A DNA stretch of 48,994 nucleotides, taken from Phormidium tenue FACHB-886 (GTDB lineage: Bacteria > Cyanobacteriota > Cyanobacteriia > Elainellales > Elainellaceae). Below are positions 34,699-43,195 of the stretch, in pieces; the stretch's first letter is position 1; every line of letters begins with the position of its first letter. The DNA is taken from contig NZ_JACXWX010000034.1 of the NCBI RefSeq assembly GCF_014764505.1, positions 1 to 48,994 on the forward strand, in the 5' to 3' direction. The notes beneath the pieces are model-generated. The model was not told where the DNA came from. It saw only the letters and a list, made by a program, of their open reading frames with translations, and did no database searches. Made by a program: the position numbers and the translations under genes.

Positions 34699-35737
34699 GC
34701 AGGGTGCTCGCTAGAGTTACCCTTAAGTTGCCCATTTTTGAGAATCTTGGCAATGCTGTATTTGCTAATTTAGTTTGACTACCAAGACGAAATTTTTTGG
34801 AGCCAAGACTGCTCATTCCCTCTGAACGCCAACGGTTTGCTGCAATTAGCTCGGTTAGCCATTGGCGATCGGCTATAGCTAATTGCTTCTGCCCACCAGG
34901 ATCAAGCTGCTCAAAGAGTGTCATGGTGTTTAGCGCTGCTTCTTTGACCCAGGGCATCTCTTTAATCAATGCCAGAAGCTTGACAAAAGCACGTAACCCC
35001 TCACCCTGATCGATCAAGTGATAAGCATGGTGACAGCGGAAATAAGGACTCCAGTAGAATTCGTCTTCTGCCCATTGCCATGCTGCTTCGATGGCATCTG
35101 GAGAGTGTTCTAGTAGGTTAATGGCGTAGACCGGGGAATGTAAGACATTGCCATCAAACCCGACTCGCTGCTCAAACGAGAGGGTGTTGTTTTGCCCTAA
35201 GCCAGGTTGGCTAATGTGCTGGTAAAGAATTTCGTTGTAAAGCCGATACCCGGCTTCTGTTTCACCCTTGAGATGAAGCGCATCAGCTAACTGGATTTTG
35301 CAGCGTTTGTGGGTCGAGTCAAACGTGAGTCCTTGACGTGCCATTGCTTCAGCTTCATCGTAGCGACCCAAAACGTTGAGGGCTTTGGCGTAGGTGGCGA
35401 AGTAATCAGCTTGCCCTTCTGCTGGCATTCCGCTCTTTTGCAGTTCCTGGATCGCTTCGTTCGGGTAACGGGCTTCGAGATACCGTTCAGCCCACTACCA
35501 GAGCATGAGGTTGTTTGAAAACATCTGGTCAAGGGCTTCCCTGTAGATGAGATTGCGGCGTTCCCAAGGTGATTGTATTTCTAGCCATTGTGAAAAAACT
35601 CCTGGTAGTGCCTGTGCATAGGGCATTGGCTGACGGTGATCATCACGAAAAGTGACATTTAGAGCTACTCCCGGCTGTTGAAGATAGCGTCTCAAGGAGC
35701 GATCGACTTCTGTTTGAAAGAGTTCTGGAGTTGTCAT
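34580..35737 (-). pseudogene. TPR-repeat protein with in-frame stop
   Basis: The frame from 35737 reads MTTPELFQTEVDRSLRRYLQ to LMLW, then a TAG at codon 81 (35495-35497), then WAERYLEARYPNEAIQELQK and on through tetratricopeptide-like helices (YAKALNVLGRYDEAEAMARQ; KIQLADALHLKGETEAGYRL) without a break to 34580. A Gln CAG to TAG change would explain the stop. The last 60 or so residues look out of frame, as they run into the glycosyltransferase gene. Cyanobacterial TPR proteins often accompany GT2 genes. I take it as a recent pseudogene; reinitiation at the ATG at 35428 is possible. Confidence 0.7.
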
Positions 35738-35793
35738 GTCAGCCCGCCTAATTTCTAATGCACCAAAGCCAACATAAGTAGATGACCAGAATT

Positions 35794-35836
35794 AAAAATC
35801 GGGGAAGTGCTCCTCTGGAGCACTTCCCCGATTTTT
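35794..35836. terminator. Perfect 20-bp stem terminator
   Basis: AAAAATCGGGGAAGTGCTCC at 35794-35813 pairs with 35817-35836 around a three-base loop (TCT), giving a T-run in either direction. It lies 41 bases past the stop of the minus-strand gene at 35877 and upstream of the TPR gene, which it separates from readthrough. Confidence 0.88.
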
Positions 35837-35876
35837 ATAACAAGGTTTAATTAAGGCTACCTACTCAGTTCTTCTA

Positions 35877-36575
35877 TCAGTATCCATAATCTAATGGATT
35901 GGATGAGAACCCGTACTTGTAGCAACCTGTTGGACCCTCAAATTCCGTAATTTTCCCAATAGACTGTTCCCAGTTGCGTAAAGCTTCATAAAGCAGCGGT
36001 TGATTTAGAGAATGTAATTGCTGATTATCACCATCACCATATTCATCAACAAAAGCTTGGAACAACGATTGAAATAGGTTGAACGCACAAGATGCTTCCT
36101 CTTCTTCTAAATGACCTCGACATCTAAAATCACCCAAGCCTCTGACCCACCCTTGTGTTGGATCTCCTCGTTCTTCATTTGTATGAACAGAAACGAATAG
36201 ATCAAATACTATATCTACTTGGTAAATGGGTTTCTCAAAATTACTAATCTGAGACAGTGTCTGCTTTAGAAATTTTTCGTAGGAAGTGCTGTTCTCATAA
36301 CGTTGCCATAAGAACTCACTTTCCTGTTCTAAGGGAGATGACTGCACCCCAATCTTCCATACTCTAGCAAGATGAGAAAAGGCATCAAGTGTTCGGTTGA
36401 TTTTATCCATAAACCAAGCATTAACTTCGGTAGTATTTGCTGATTTAAGGTGAAATGGAGGATTAATATACCAGACTGCTGACTTTTGACCTCTTGGTCC
36501 CCATGTAGAAAAGCATGGAACAATTAAATCTAAGTCTTGGTTAGGATGCACGTCTCTCTTATAATTAGGGTACAA
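35877..36575 (-). CDS. Protein of unknown function with TTG start
   Basis: This 232-residue soluble protein has no signal peptide or membrane segment and I recognise no family. It is rich in aromatic residues (WYINPPFHLKSANTTEVNAW, GWVRGLGDFRCRGH) with acidic patches (HLEEEEAS, DEYGDGDNQQ). The start is a TTG at 36575, chosen because a perfect AGGAGG lies six bases upstream. The start lies within the end of a 38-codon ORF (36565-36681), so the two may be translationally coupled. A strong terminator follows the stop. The A/T-rich codon use and intergenic sequence differ from the neighbours and suggest transfer. Confidence 0.6.
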   Translation of the reverse strand: MYPNYKRDVHPNQDLDLIVPCFSTWGPRGQKSAVWYINPPFHLKSANTTEVNAWFMDKINRTLDAFSHLARVWKIGVQSSPLEQESEFLWQRYENSTSYEKFLKQTLSQISNFEKPIYQVDIVFDLFVSVHTNEERGDPTQGWVRGLGDFRCRGHLEEEEASCAFNLFQSLFQAFVDEYGDGDNQQLHSLNQPLLYEALRNWEQSIGKITEFEGPTGCYKYGFSSNPLDYGY

Positions 36576-36681
36576 GTATAACCTCCTGACTGTTGGTAAA
36601 CTGAAAAACTAGTTGTTGTCTTGTATTAAATTCATCGTTGTATAAAACCTCGACAAATTCAACATATTCTGATCCTCGCAT
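36565..36681 (-). CDS. Possible 38-residue ORF overlapping the next gene, perhaps cut by IS5
   Basis: An ATG at 36681 reads MRGSEYVEFVEVLYNDEF and ends QEVILVP, with its TAA inside the first codons of the gene at 36575. The AGGAGG that drives the next gene is inside this ORF. If the IS5 element and one TTA copy are removed, the frame stays open upstream for at least 16 more codons (MVEMWLMVLKARRSDG before MRGS), so the insertion may have split a slightly longer gene. No family is recognised. Confidence 0.35.
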   Translation of the reverse strand: MRGSEYVEFVEVLYNDEFNTRQQLVFQFTNSQEVILVP

Positions 36682-36702
36682 TCCGTCGCTTCTTCGAGCT
36701 TA

Positions 36703-37592
36703 GAGGATGTCTGAGAAGTAGGAAAGCTCTCGAAACGATAACCTGTCAATAGCAAAATTCAAGACAGTATATCGAGAGCCATGACATCATCGTATCCGAG
36801 TAACCTGACGCCAGAACAATGGGAACTCCTGCAAAGCCTCATTCCAACTGCTAAACCTGGGGGTCGTCCCCGGAGTGTTGATAGGCAAACTGTCATCAAT
36901 GCCATTCTCTATATCCTTTGTGCTGGGTGTGCTTGGCGGATGATGCCCTCTGACTTTCCAAACTGGAAAACGGTCTATCACTACTTTCGCGCTTGGCGCA
37001 TCGATGGCACGTGGGAGCGCATCAACCACAAACTCCATCCGTGGGTGCGAGTGAGTGAAAACCGAGAAGTGTCCCCTAGTGCGACCATTCTCGACAGTCA
37101 GTCGGTGAAAACGGCAACCCCTGCTGCCATTGAGGTGGGCTACGATAGTGCCAAACACATCAAAGGACGCAAGCGGCATCTTTTGGTGGATACCCTGGGT
37201 TTGGTTGTGATGGTAGTGGTGACAGCAGCTAATGTTCCAGAACGAACCGGGGCAAAACTGGTTTTAGCCCGGTTGCATCAGATGCGTCATTGGGTTGAAC
37301 GTCTGGTGGTCATTTGGGTAGATGGTGGCTACAAAGGACAGGAGATGATGCAGTGGGGTATGAACCACTATCGGTGGGTATTTCAGGCAGTGTTGCGCAC
37401 GGATAATGTCAAGGGTTTTGTTCCGATTGCTCAGCGATGGAAAGTTGAGCGAACATTGGGTTGGTTTAACTGGTGTAGACGATTGAGTAAGGACTACGAA
37501 ATTCTGCCTCAAACATCGGAAGCTTTTATCTATGTTGCAAATATTCGTTTGATGTTGAGGCGGTTAGCTTAGTACACTTCTCAGACATCCTC
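36703..37592 (+). mobile_element. IS5-family insertion sequence, 890 bp, intact
   Basis: Terminal repeats GAGGATGTCTGAGAAGT (36703-36719) and its exact reverse complement (37576-37592) enclose one transposase. A TTA target duplication flanks it (36700-36702 and 37593-37595), as expected for the TNA-duplicating IS5 groups. An inner inverted repeat GCTCTCGA...TCGAGAGC (about 36729-36778) precedes the transposase ATG. The perfect ends and clean duplication point to a recent insertion. Confidence 0.9.
36781..37572 (+). CDS. IS5-family transposase
   Basis: This complete 263-residue transposase has the N-terminal LTPEQWELLQSLIPTAKPGG recognition domain and CAWRMMPSDFPNWKTVYHYF. The DDE core is SATILDSQSVKTA (Asp), VVIWVDGGYKGQ (Asp) and RWKVERTLGWFNWCRRL (Glu). 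All motifs are in one frame, so the element should be able to move. Such short transposases are sometimes made by frameshifting between two ORFs in related groups; here it is a single ORF. Confidence 0.92.
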   Translation: MTSSYPSNLTPEQWELLQSLIPTAKPGGRPRSVDRQTVINAILYILCAGCAWRMMPSDFPNWKTVYHYFRAWRIDGTWERINHKLHPWVRVSENREVSPSATILDSQSVKTATPAAIEVGYDSAKHIKGRKRHLLVDTLGLVVMVVVTAANVPERTGAKLVLARLHQMRHWVERLVVIWVDGGYKGQEMMQWGMNHYRWVFQAVLRTDNVKGFVPIAQRWKVERTLGWFNWCRRLSKDYEILPQTSEAFIYVANIRLMLRRLA

Positions 37593-37595
37593 TTA

Positions 37596-37889
37596 AGCAC
37601 CATCAGCCACATCTCGACCATAGGCGATCGTGTAGCACGCAGGGAAATGTGTCGAGTAATGTGCGAAGTTCACTTGATTAATAATGGGAATCCTAGCCCA
37701 AATGTTCAGTGCTACAGCTCATCATTTCCTCGTAAACGCCTCACGCTTTTTATCAAGTGGCATTCACACGGTACACTCTCCAAGTTGCCCCGGAGATAGT
37801 AAATTTGCTGCACAAAGCAGCCGATTTCCACTTTGACACTAGTTAATTCGCCACTGTGTTAAAGCGTCAGGTTGGAATGAGCTATTAAG
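37596..37889. other. Non-coding stretch right of the IS5 element
   Basis: No gene, strong hairpin or promoter is convincing. On the minus strand the frame TIAYGRDVADGA ends at the TTA target duplication and might be the edge of a broken gene, but it is too short to assign. Confidence 0.2.
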
Positions 37890-38069
37890 CTAGGCGTGAA
37901 CAGTCCCATTCGGCAACTTGGCTCCACTGAGTTTCGCCTTATCGATTTTGGCTCCCTCAATATCTGCTCCAATCAAATCTGCCTCACCTAAATATGCCCC
38001 ATCCAGATCCGCATCACTGAGAGCAGTTTCCTTCAAATCTGCTCTACATAAATCTGCTTCCTTTTGTTG
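37890..38069 (-). pseudogene. 5'-truncated pentapeptide-repeat protein
   Basis: The minus-strand frame reads KEADLCRADLKETALSDADL and continues DGAYLGEADLIGADIEGAKI, then ends KLPNGTVHA with a stop at 37890-37892. These are A(D/N)LxX pentapeptide repeats with the usual cyanobacterial C-terminal LP(D/N)GT(V/I)H. The frame runs into a stop just upstream (about 38072) with no start or ribosome-binding site, so only the last ten or so repeats survive. Confidence 0.7.
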
Positions 38070-38259
38070 CGTAAAGCTTCAAAATTCTTGAGCATCAATG
38101 TTTTTGTTCTTCTTCAGTATTTCTTATTAAAGTGGATATTAGGTTGGAATAGTATCCTTAATCTCTCTCTAACCTATAATTTAGGAAATTCTATAAAGTT
38201 GCTGGGAATAATCTTAGTATGGTTTGAAATTCAAACTATCCTGTGTGCCAATGCCATTC

Positions 38260-38466
38260 TCATACTGCCAGCAGGTGGAAGTTCCACAGCCCAATGGCAG
38301 GAAGCATCAAATGATCGCCAAACTCTTTAATGCGATTGCAACGGATAGCGCTCGCCGCACCATAGCACTTCACACCAGCAAAGGCATTTTCACGGGCTAC
38401 TCGTGATCGGCTCTTTGATTTTCTGCCTTTTTCTCCTCCGTTAATTCACCCCTCTTTGGCTTTTTA
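38260..38466 (-). pseudogene. C-terminal remnant of a DDE (IS5-type, DDE_Tnp_4) transposase
   Basis: Minus-strand translation gives KKPKRGELTEEKKAENQ, a frameshift, then RVARENAFAGVKCYGAASAI, NRIKEFGDHLMLPAIGLWNF and HLLAV with a stop at 38260-38262. This corresponds to the end of the transposase family whose other remnant is at 16361-16620. N-terminal and catalytic parts are gone. Confidence 0.6.
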
Positions 38467-38512
38467 AGAGCGATCTGACTGACGTTGTAAAATGCAACAT
38501 TAGGTCAGCGCC

Positions 38513-38998
38513 TTATGAAAGGCCGTTAATTAAGTAGTCAAAATAAGAACCTACTTCGCCTGTATCTCCCTCTGGCACCAGTGACATTGTTACGTCCTTC
38601 ATCGCACGCACCCCTTCAGCAACTGCATCAATAGGAGTATTTAGAGAGTTATACATCTGGCGAACTCCAATCAGCCCAATCTCCTCAAGGGGGGCTGTTT
38701 CTCCTGCCGCTACGCTATAGGTGATCAAGCGCAAGTAGTAATCCATATCTCGCAGGCAAGTAGCGGTCATTTGTTCGCCGTAGGCATTGCCACCTGGAGA
38801 AACGATGTTGGGACGCCGCCGAAATAACTGAAGTGCAGCTTGCTTAACAATGCGATCGCGGCTTCCAGTTAATGTATTGACCAGGCTCAATCGACGAGCG
38901 CCACTCAGCACAAAACTCTTGATCTGATCCATTTCTCCAGGGGTGAGATAGCGAGACTCAGCATCCGCATTCACAATTAGTTTCTTGATAATACTCAT
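38513..38998 (-). CDS. Allophycocyanin alpha-type phycobiliprotein
   Basis: This 161-residue globin-fold pigment protein belongs to the phycobilisome core. Cys81 in [13 protein letters not shown] is the phycocyanobilin attachment site. [18 protein letters not shown] and [19 protein letters not shown] identify the allophycocyanin alpha family. It resembles ApcA-type sequences more than classic ApcD, but differs from ordinary ApcA at many usually conserved places (for example [14 protein letters not shown] and [12 protein letters not shown]). It stands alone, with no apcB, apcC or apcE beside it, so it is more likely a second ApcA or an ApcD-like variant used for special light conditions. AAGGAAA lies eight bases before the ATG. 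Confidence 0.85.
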   Translation of the reverse strand: MSIIKKLIVNADAESRYLTPGEMDQIKSFVLSGARRLSLVNTLTGSRDRIVKQAALQLFRRRPNIVSPGGNAYGEQMTATCLRDMDYYLRLITYSVAAGETAPLEEIGLIGVRQMYNSLNTPIDAVAEGVRAMKDVTMSLVPEGDTGEVGSYFDYLINGLS

Positions 38999-39455
38999 TT
39001 ACGATTTCCTTAAAGGGAGCTTGGCGCAATTGGCTATCGAAAATCTTATAGATTGACTGGCTCTATATTTTTCAGATCTACTGAAAACAATGACAGATTA
39101 ATGTTTGATTTCGTGAGTGAATTGATTAATTATACAAAAAACATAGGCAAGCCTCTTTGTAATGAATAGGAGCTAACCATAATGGCTTGTTTGCAATTCA
39201 GAAAGTTTGCCTGCAATTCAAGCCGCAACAGTTAATCAGCAATTTTACTTCTAGTATTAGTCTGATAGGAGGTTATTTAATTCCTGTACGAATTGATTAA
39301 ATGTGAGTAAAAACGGGCTGGTTATGAAACCCTGTTTGAGAAAGTTATAAAAGGGAAACCGAAAATCGCCCCTTAAACAACTATCTAAAGCTAGATACAA
39401 CCGTCAAATCCGCTCAAATACGTTGATTGATGCTTCGTAATTGAAGATGTACGAG
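38999..39455. other. Non-coding region between hydroxylase and phycobiliprotein genes
   Basis: This A/T-rich stretch of about 457 bases has no ORF I can support. It must hold the promoter of the phycobiliprotein gene. Short direct repeats are visible (TTGCAATTCAGAAAGTTTGCCTGCAATTCA has two copies of TGCAATTCA near 39190-39219). No hairpin strong enough for a terminator was found. Confidence 0.3.
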
Positions 39456-40232
39456 TTAAGCTCCATCGACTTCACTCGTTAGGCGCTCATCAAATTTCAT
39501 CCCAAAGTTAGGATCTTGAGTCCCAAACAGTTTGTCCCAGAACGTGAAATATAACCCGTAATGCATGCTGTACTTGCAGTGATGAACAGAATGATGGGCA
39601 GGTCCAATAAACCACCGACCAAACCAATGATGAGGGAATGAGGAGGGTAAGCGATCGATGCCAAGATGGGTTAAAGCCGCCCACACTGTCATCGTGATGA
39701 GTACCGCAATCAAGGTGATGAAATGGAGCGGGATGACAAAAACGATGCCGACCAGAAAGAGAGACTGAACAATGGACTCTAAGGGATCAAAGGCAAACGA
39801 AGTCCACGGGGTCGGATGGCGCGATCGATGATGCCCCTGATGCAACCAGCGAAAGAGTCGCGGGTGGTGAAACAACCGATGGGTGAAATAAAAGTAGGTA
39901 TCTTGCAAAATCAACACCACACCATAACTAACCCCCAAGTACCACAGCCCATACTGTTGAGGATGGCTGTATAAGTGAGTAATGCCCCACTTGAATCCTG
40001 ACAGAATGAACGCCACTGCCAGCGCAAACACCCCCGCAGAGAGGATAGAAAGTTTAATGTCGTGCTGAATCGATCGCCATGACGGAGCCCAATGGCGCAA
40101 ATTGGGATTGGCAAAGGACTTGCTCAATGGCGAGTAAAAGCACAGATACATTCCTCCTGCCACTAGAAAATATCGCACCAGGATAATTCCAAAAAAAGCG
40201 ATGCTGTAAAACCCAAATGAGTGATTTATCAA
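39456..40232 (-). CDS. Fatty-acid hydroxylase / sterol desaturase family protein
   Basis: This 258-residue integral membrane di-iron enzyme has four or more hydrophobic segments and the histidine clusters HRLFHH, HQGHH, then HHSVHH with a later H in SMHYG. The family hydroxylates or desaturates lipids such as carotenoids, sterols or fatty acids. I place the start at a TTG at 40232 because AAGGAGG lies five bases before it; an ATG frame from 40295 adds a basic leader without support. The gene is isolated between the phycobiliprotein and an IS701 remnant. Confidence 0.82.
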   Translation of the reverse strand: MINHSFGFYSIAFFGIILVRYFLVAGGMYLCFYSPLSKSFANPNLRHWAPSWRSIQHDIKLSILSAGVFALAVAFILSGFKWGITHLYSHPQQYGLWYLGVSYGVVLILQDTYFYFTHRLFHHPRLFRWLHQGHHRSRHPTPWTSFAFDPLESIVQSLFLVGIVFVIPLHFITLIAVLITMTVWAALTHLGIDRLPSSFPHHWFGRWFIGPAHHSVHHCKYSMHYGLYFTFWDKLFGTQDPNFGMKFDERLTSEVDGA

Positions 40233-40459
40233 TTTAACCTCCTTGCCATTCTTGATCTTCCAGTTCCTTCTGCGGCAGCAGTAATGTGGCTTCAATGTCT
40301 TGCCGAATTGCTGCTATCACCTCGCAGTTCTATTCAAGCAATTGATCAACAGCTGATTGGCATTATAGTAGCGCTGTAGTGCTTGCTATTGCTCAGTATT
40401 ACAGTTGTAAATCGATTAGAGTGAAAGAGTTGACTCTCGAGCGATCCATTCTCTGGATA

Positions 40460-41334
40460 AAACCCTGATTGACCCCTCTCAGCTATTTCTAACGGGAAGT
40501 GCGTTAGAGACCGTCTGCCAATGGAACAACACTCTCAAATCGTTTCAGCAACGCTTGAGTCCTTACTTTGCTCGTTGTGAAGCTCGTCAAGCCGCCTTCA
40601 ACTATATCCAAGCCCTGCTGTGTCCTGTAGAACACAAGAATGGTTGGCAGGTGGCAGAACAAGTTGGCGATGCCAATCCTTATCGAGTTCAACACCTGCT
40701 AGGACGAGCCTAGTGGGATGAGACGCAACTTTGTCACGAAGTTTGCCCAGGAAAGTAAAGGAGAACGGGAGTACGAATGGGCTAGAGTTGCGGTCAACTG
40801 TGGTGATTCTGGAGACTTTCAACGGTGGTTGGCGTTTCGTCGTTCGCTCAAACACCTCGACCTATCGCAGCCCCTCCGCTATTACCAAGTTTTTGCCCCC
40901 AAAGATACATCGTTGGCAACGATTGCGAAAGGAGTAGAAAAACGGTGGTGGATTGAGGAGTGCTTCAAATTGGCAAAGAGCCAGTTAGGGTTAGCAGATT
41001 ATGAGGTGCGCTCTTGGAGGGGTTGGCATCGGCACATGACGTTAGTCATAGCTGCACAAGTATTTTTGAGTGTGTTGCGAGCTCAAGTGAAACCGAGGAT
41101 GGAAGGTTCTGATAGCCTATCCCCCCCTTTGACTCGAATGGGTTCTCTGGCTGTGTTCAAGGGGCGCAGAGGACTCTCATCAAGTTAAGTCTGTGGGAAA
41201 TGCAGCGGTGGTTATGGCGGCTTCTGTTTCCCAAAGTTTGGTCAGTTGAATTCATCTTGCACTGGTCTTATTGGCGCAAGGTGCATCAAGCAGTGGCCCG
41301 ATATCATCACTACCGCAAACGGTCTCAATCCTAG
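40460..41334 (+). pseudogene. IS701-family transposase, deleted and frameshifted
   Basis: The N-terminal part reads LFLTGSALETVCQWNNTLKS then NGWQVAEQVGDANPYRVQHL to a TAG at about 40711. After a deletion of the middle, the C-terminal part is in frame from about 40760 (RWLAFRRSLKHLDLSQPLRY, KGVEKRWWIEECFKLAKSQL, YEVRSWRGWHRHMTLV) to a frameshift near 41190. Then LWEMQRWLWRLLFPKVWSVE and HQAVARYHHYRKRSQS follow, ending at 41334. The pieces line up with IS701-type transposases, but the first catalytic residues are missing, so it is inactive. Confidence 0.75.
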
Positions 41335-41344
41335 ATCTACAACT

Positions 41345-41735
41345 GTAATACTCAGGCGTGAACTGCCAGCAATGATAAATATTTCGATAATGCGCGATCG
41401 TGTTTTTTACCTGCGCTATCCAACCCGAATAGTTTTCCTGCCACCAGATCTGAAGCCGTTCCCGGTTTTGGCTCGGAGGAGGTAATTGATCCCTCAATTG
41501 TTGGAGAGACTTATGCAATCCAGCATCCAGAACCATCACCAGAACGTTGTTGAGTGCTTCGCTATAGGCATTAACATGGGCAAAATCTTGACTGTGGTTA
41601 GTAGCAAACTCTAGCAACAGGTTACCCAACGCACATCTAAAAGCATCCCTTGGTCGAGGGTGCTGGCTAAGGCAAAGGGTGCTGCTGCGTGAGGGCTACG
41701 GGCAAGGGCAAGATAGTTGGCTTGGATGTTTGAAC
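41345..41735 (-). pseudogene. C-terminal remnant of a NACHT-type ATPase (NCH2-like region)
   Basis: The minus strand reads IQANYLALARSPHAAAPFAL, ASTLDQGMLLD, then after a frameshift EFATNHSQDFAHVNAYSEAL, LHKSLQQLRDQLPPPSQNRE and WWQENYSGWIAQVKNTIAHY, ending at WQFTPE where the IS701 remnant begins. The LxQLPxP...WWxxN...W...HRNIxHxWQF pattern is the end of cyanobacterial NACHT (NLR-like) proteins. The NTPase domain is gone. NACHT proteins often act in defence or signalling, so this marks a lost system. Confidence 0.55.
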
Positions 41736-41756
41736 CCCATCCACAGCTCTAGTCTT

Positions 41757-42270
41757 CTACCCTCGCAGAACATAGCCAACACCGCGCACGATATGAATCA
41801 GTCGTGCTGCCTTGTTCTCCCCAAGTTTGAGGCGCAAGTAGCGAATGTAAACTTCAATAATATTAGAGTCTCCACAAAATCATATCCCCAAACATTTTGA
41901 AAAATTTGTTCACGTCTCAACCTTGTTTAGGATAGCTCATGAAATATTTCAGCAAATCAAATTCCTTCGCAGTTAATTCAACTTGCTGATAATCGTGACG
42001 AACTTGTTTTGCTTTTCGATCTAGCACAAGATTCTCAAATTCCAAAACATAAGATTGCTGCGGCTGAGCACGTCGTAAAAGCGCTCGAACAACATAGACT
42101 AATTCCTCTAGGTTAAAAAGCTTAGTTAAACAGGTATCTGCACCCGCCCTTAAACTGGCAATCCGATCGTATACCTGATCCTCCTGAGTTAAAACTAAGA
42201 TGGGTACATTATTTTGTGTAGCGCTTACGCGCTGAAAAATATCCGAATGATTTGAGCTATCTTTAGACAA
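41757..42270 (-). pseudogene. OmpR/PhoB-type response regulator, truncated and frameshifted
   Basis: The receiver remnant (ATQNNVPILVLTQEDQVYDR; AGADTCLTKLFNLEELV) lacks its first half, including the phosphoacceptor Asp, and carries Cys-Leu in place of the usual Asp-Tyr after GAD. The winged helix follows (ELTAKEFDLLKYFMSYPKQ), then a frameshift, [13 protein letters not shown], a second frameshift, and [20 protein letters not shown] to [10 protein letters not shown] with a stop at 41757-41759. It was a PhoB-class transcription factor and is now dead. Confidence 0.75.
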
Positions 42271-42391
42271 CTTTCACAGCCTGAGAGTGCTCGTACTCTT
42301 GCTCCTAAGGCATACTAAAGCTCTTTATTTCCTTGCTGATTGTCATACAGCATCCCTTTTAGTTTGACGTTACTGCACTCGGCGATTGGAA

Positions 42392-43090
42392 TTACTTCAC
42401 AGCAGCAAGTGCTGCTTCAATAATCAGGTTGACGACCTCTTTTGGCTGAGAGATATAAGGCACATGGCTCGCTGAAATTTCAATTGTTTTGGCACCAATT
42501 CGGCTTGCCATGAATCGTTGAAGCTCAGGGGGAATTGCTCGGTCTTCTTGAGCCACAAGGTACCAGGAGGGAATGGTTTCCCAGGCTGCACTCTCCACTG
42601 ATTGTTCAAACGTTATGCTGGCGGCAGGTTTTTGTGCCACTGCCATCACCTGCGCTTCGACGGGTGACACGTCATGAGCAAAGACCTCGTGAAACTTCTC
42701 GCGATCGATGTAAAGAAAGCCTGCTGCATCCGGGGCAATGGCTTTGACAAGTGGGGAAGGAGCATCGCCAATTAACTGGCTAATGCTGTCACCTGGTCCT
42801 AGTGCCCAACCCGCGATATAAACCAAAGCTTTCACTTGTGGGTTGCCAACTGCCGCACCCGTAATTACGGCTCCACCGTAGGAATGACCTACTGCAACAA
42901 CAGGTCCGGGTTGAGCATCAATTACTCGCTTAGTTGTGGCAATGTCTTCTGGTAGAGAAATCAACGGGTTTTGCACAGCGGTTACGTTGTAGCCACCCTC
43001 TTGTAAAAGCGGAATGACGTGTTGCCAGGATGTACCATCAGCCCAGCTACCGTGAACCAGAACGATCGCAGGTTTAGTTTCGTTAGACAT
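42392..43090 (-). CDS. Alpha/beta hydrolase (cytosolic paralogue 1)
   Basis: This 232-residue alpha/beta-hydrolase-fold protein has no signal peptide. The oxyanion segment is VLVHGSWADGTSWQHVIPLL and the nucleophile is the Ser of VGHSYGG; AQEDRAIPPE and SHVPYISQP supply the likely Asp and His. It is of the EstC/pyrethroid-hydrolase-like small esterase group. It is nearly a copy of the next gene to the right (43196-44008), which has a signal peptide. AGGAG precedes the ATG. It is the last gene of the minus-strand cluster. Substrate unknown. Confidence 0.85.
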   Translation of the reverse strand: MSNETKPAIVLVHGSWADGTSWQHVIPLLQEGGYNVTAVQNPLISLPEDIATTKRVIDAQPGPVVAVGHSYGGAVITGAAVGNPQVKALVYIAGWALGPGDSISQLIGDAPSPLVKAIAPDAAGFLYIDREKFHEVFAHDVSPVEAQVMAVAQKPAASITFEQSVESAAWETIPSWYLVAQEDRAIPPELQRFMASRIGAKTIEISASHVPYISQPKEVVNLIIEAALAAVK

Positions 43091-43195
43091 GGGGTTTACT
43101 CCTTGAATGGTTGAATACTTGTTAGACCAATAGAGAAATACAGCGAGGCGGAGACGCGAAGAATTTTTTTGACGTTACTTTATTCGATGATTGGA

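Noticed and set aside
38064-38330. 88-codon hydrophobic plus-strand ORF
   Set aside because: No ribosome-binding site, A/T-rich sequence and overlap with a transposase remnant on the other strand.
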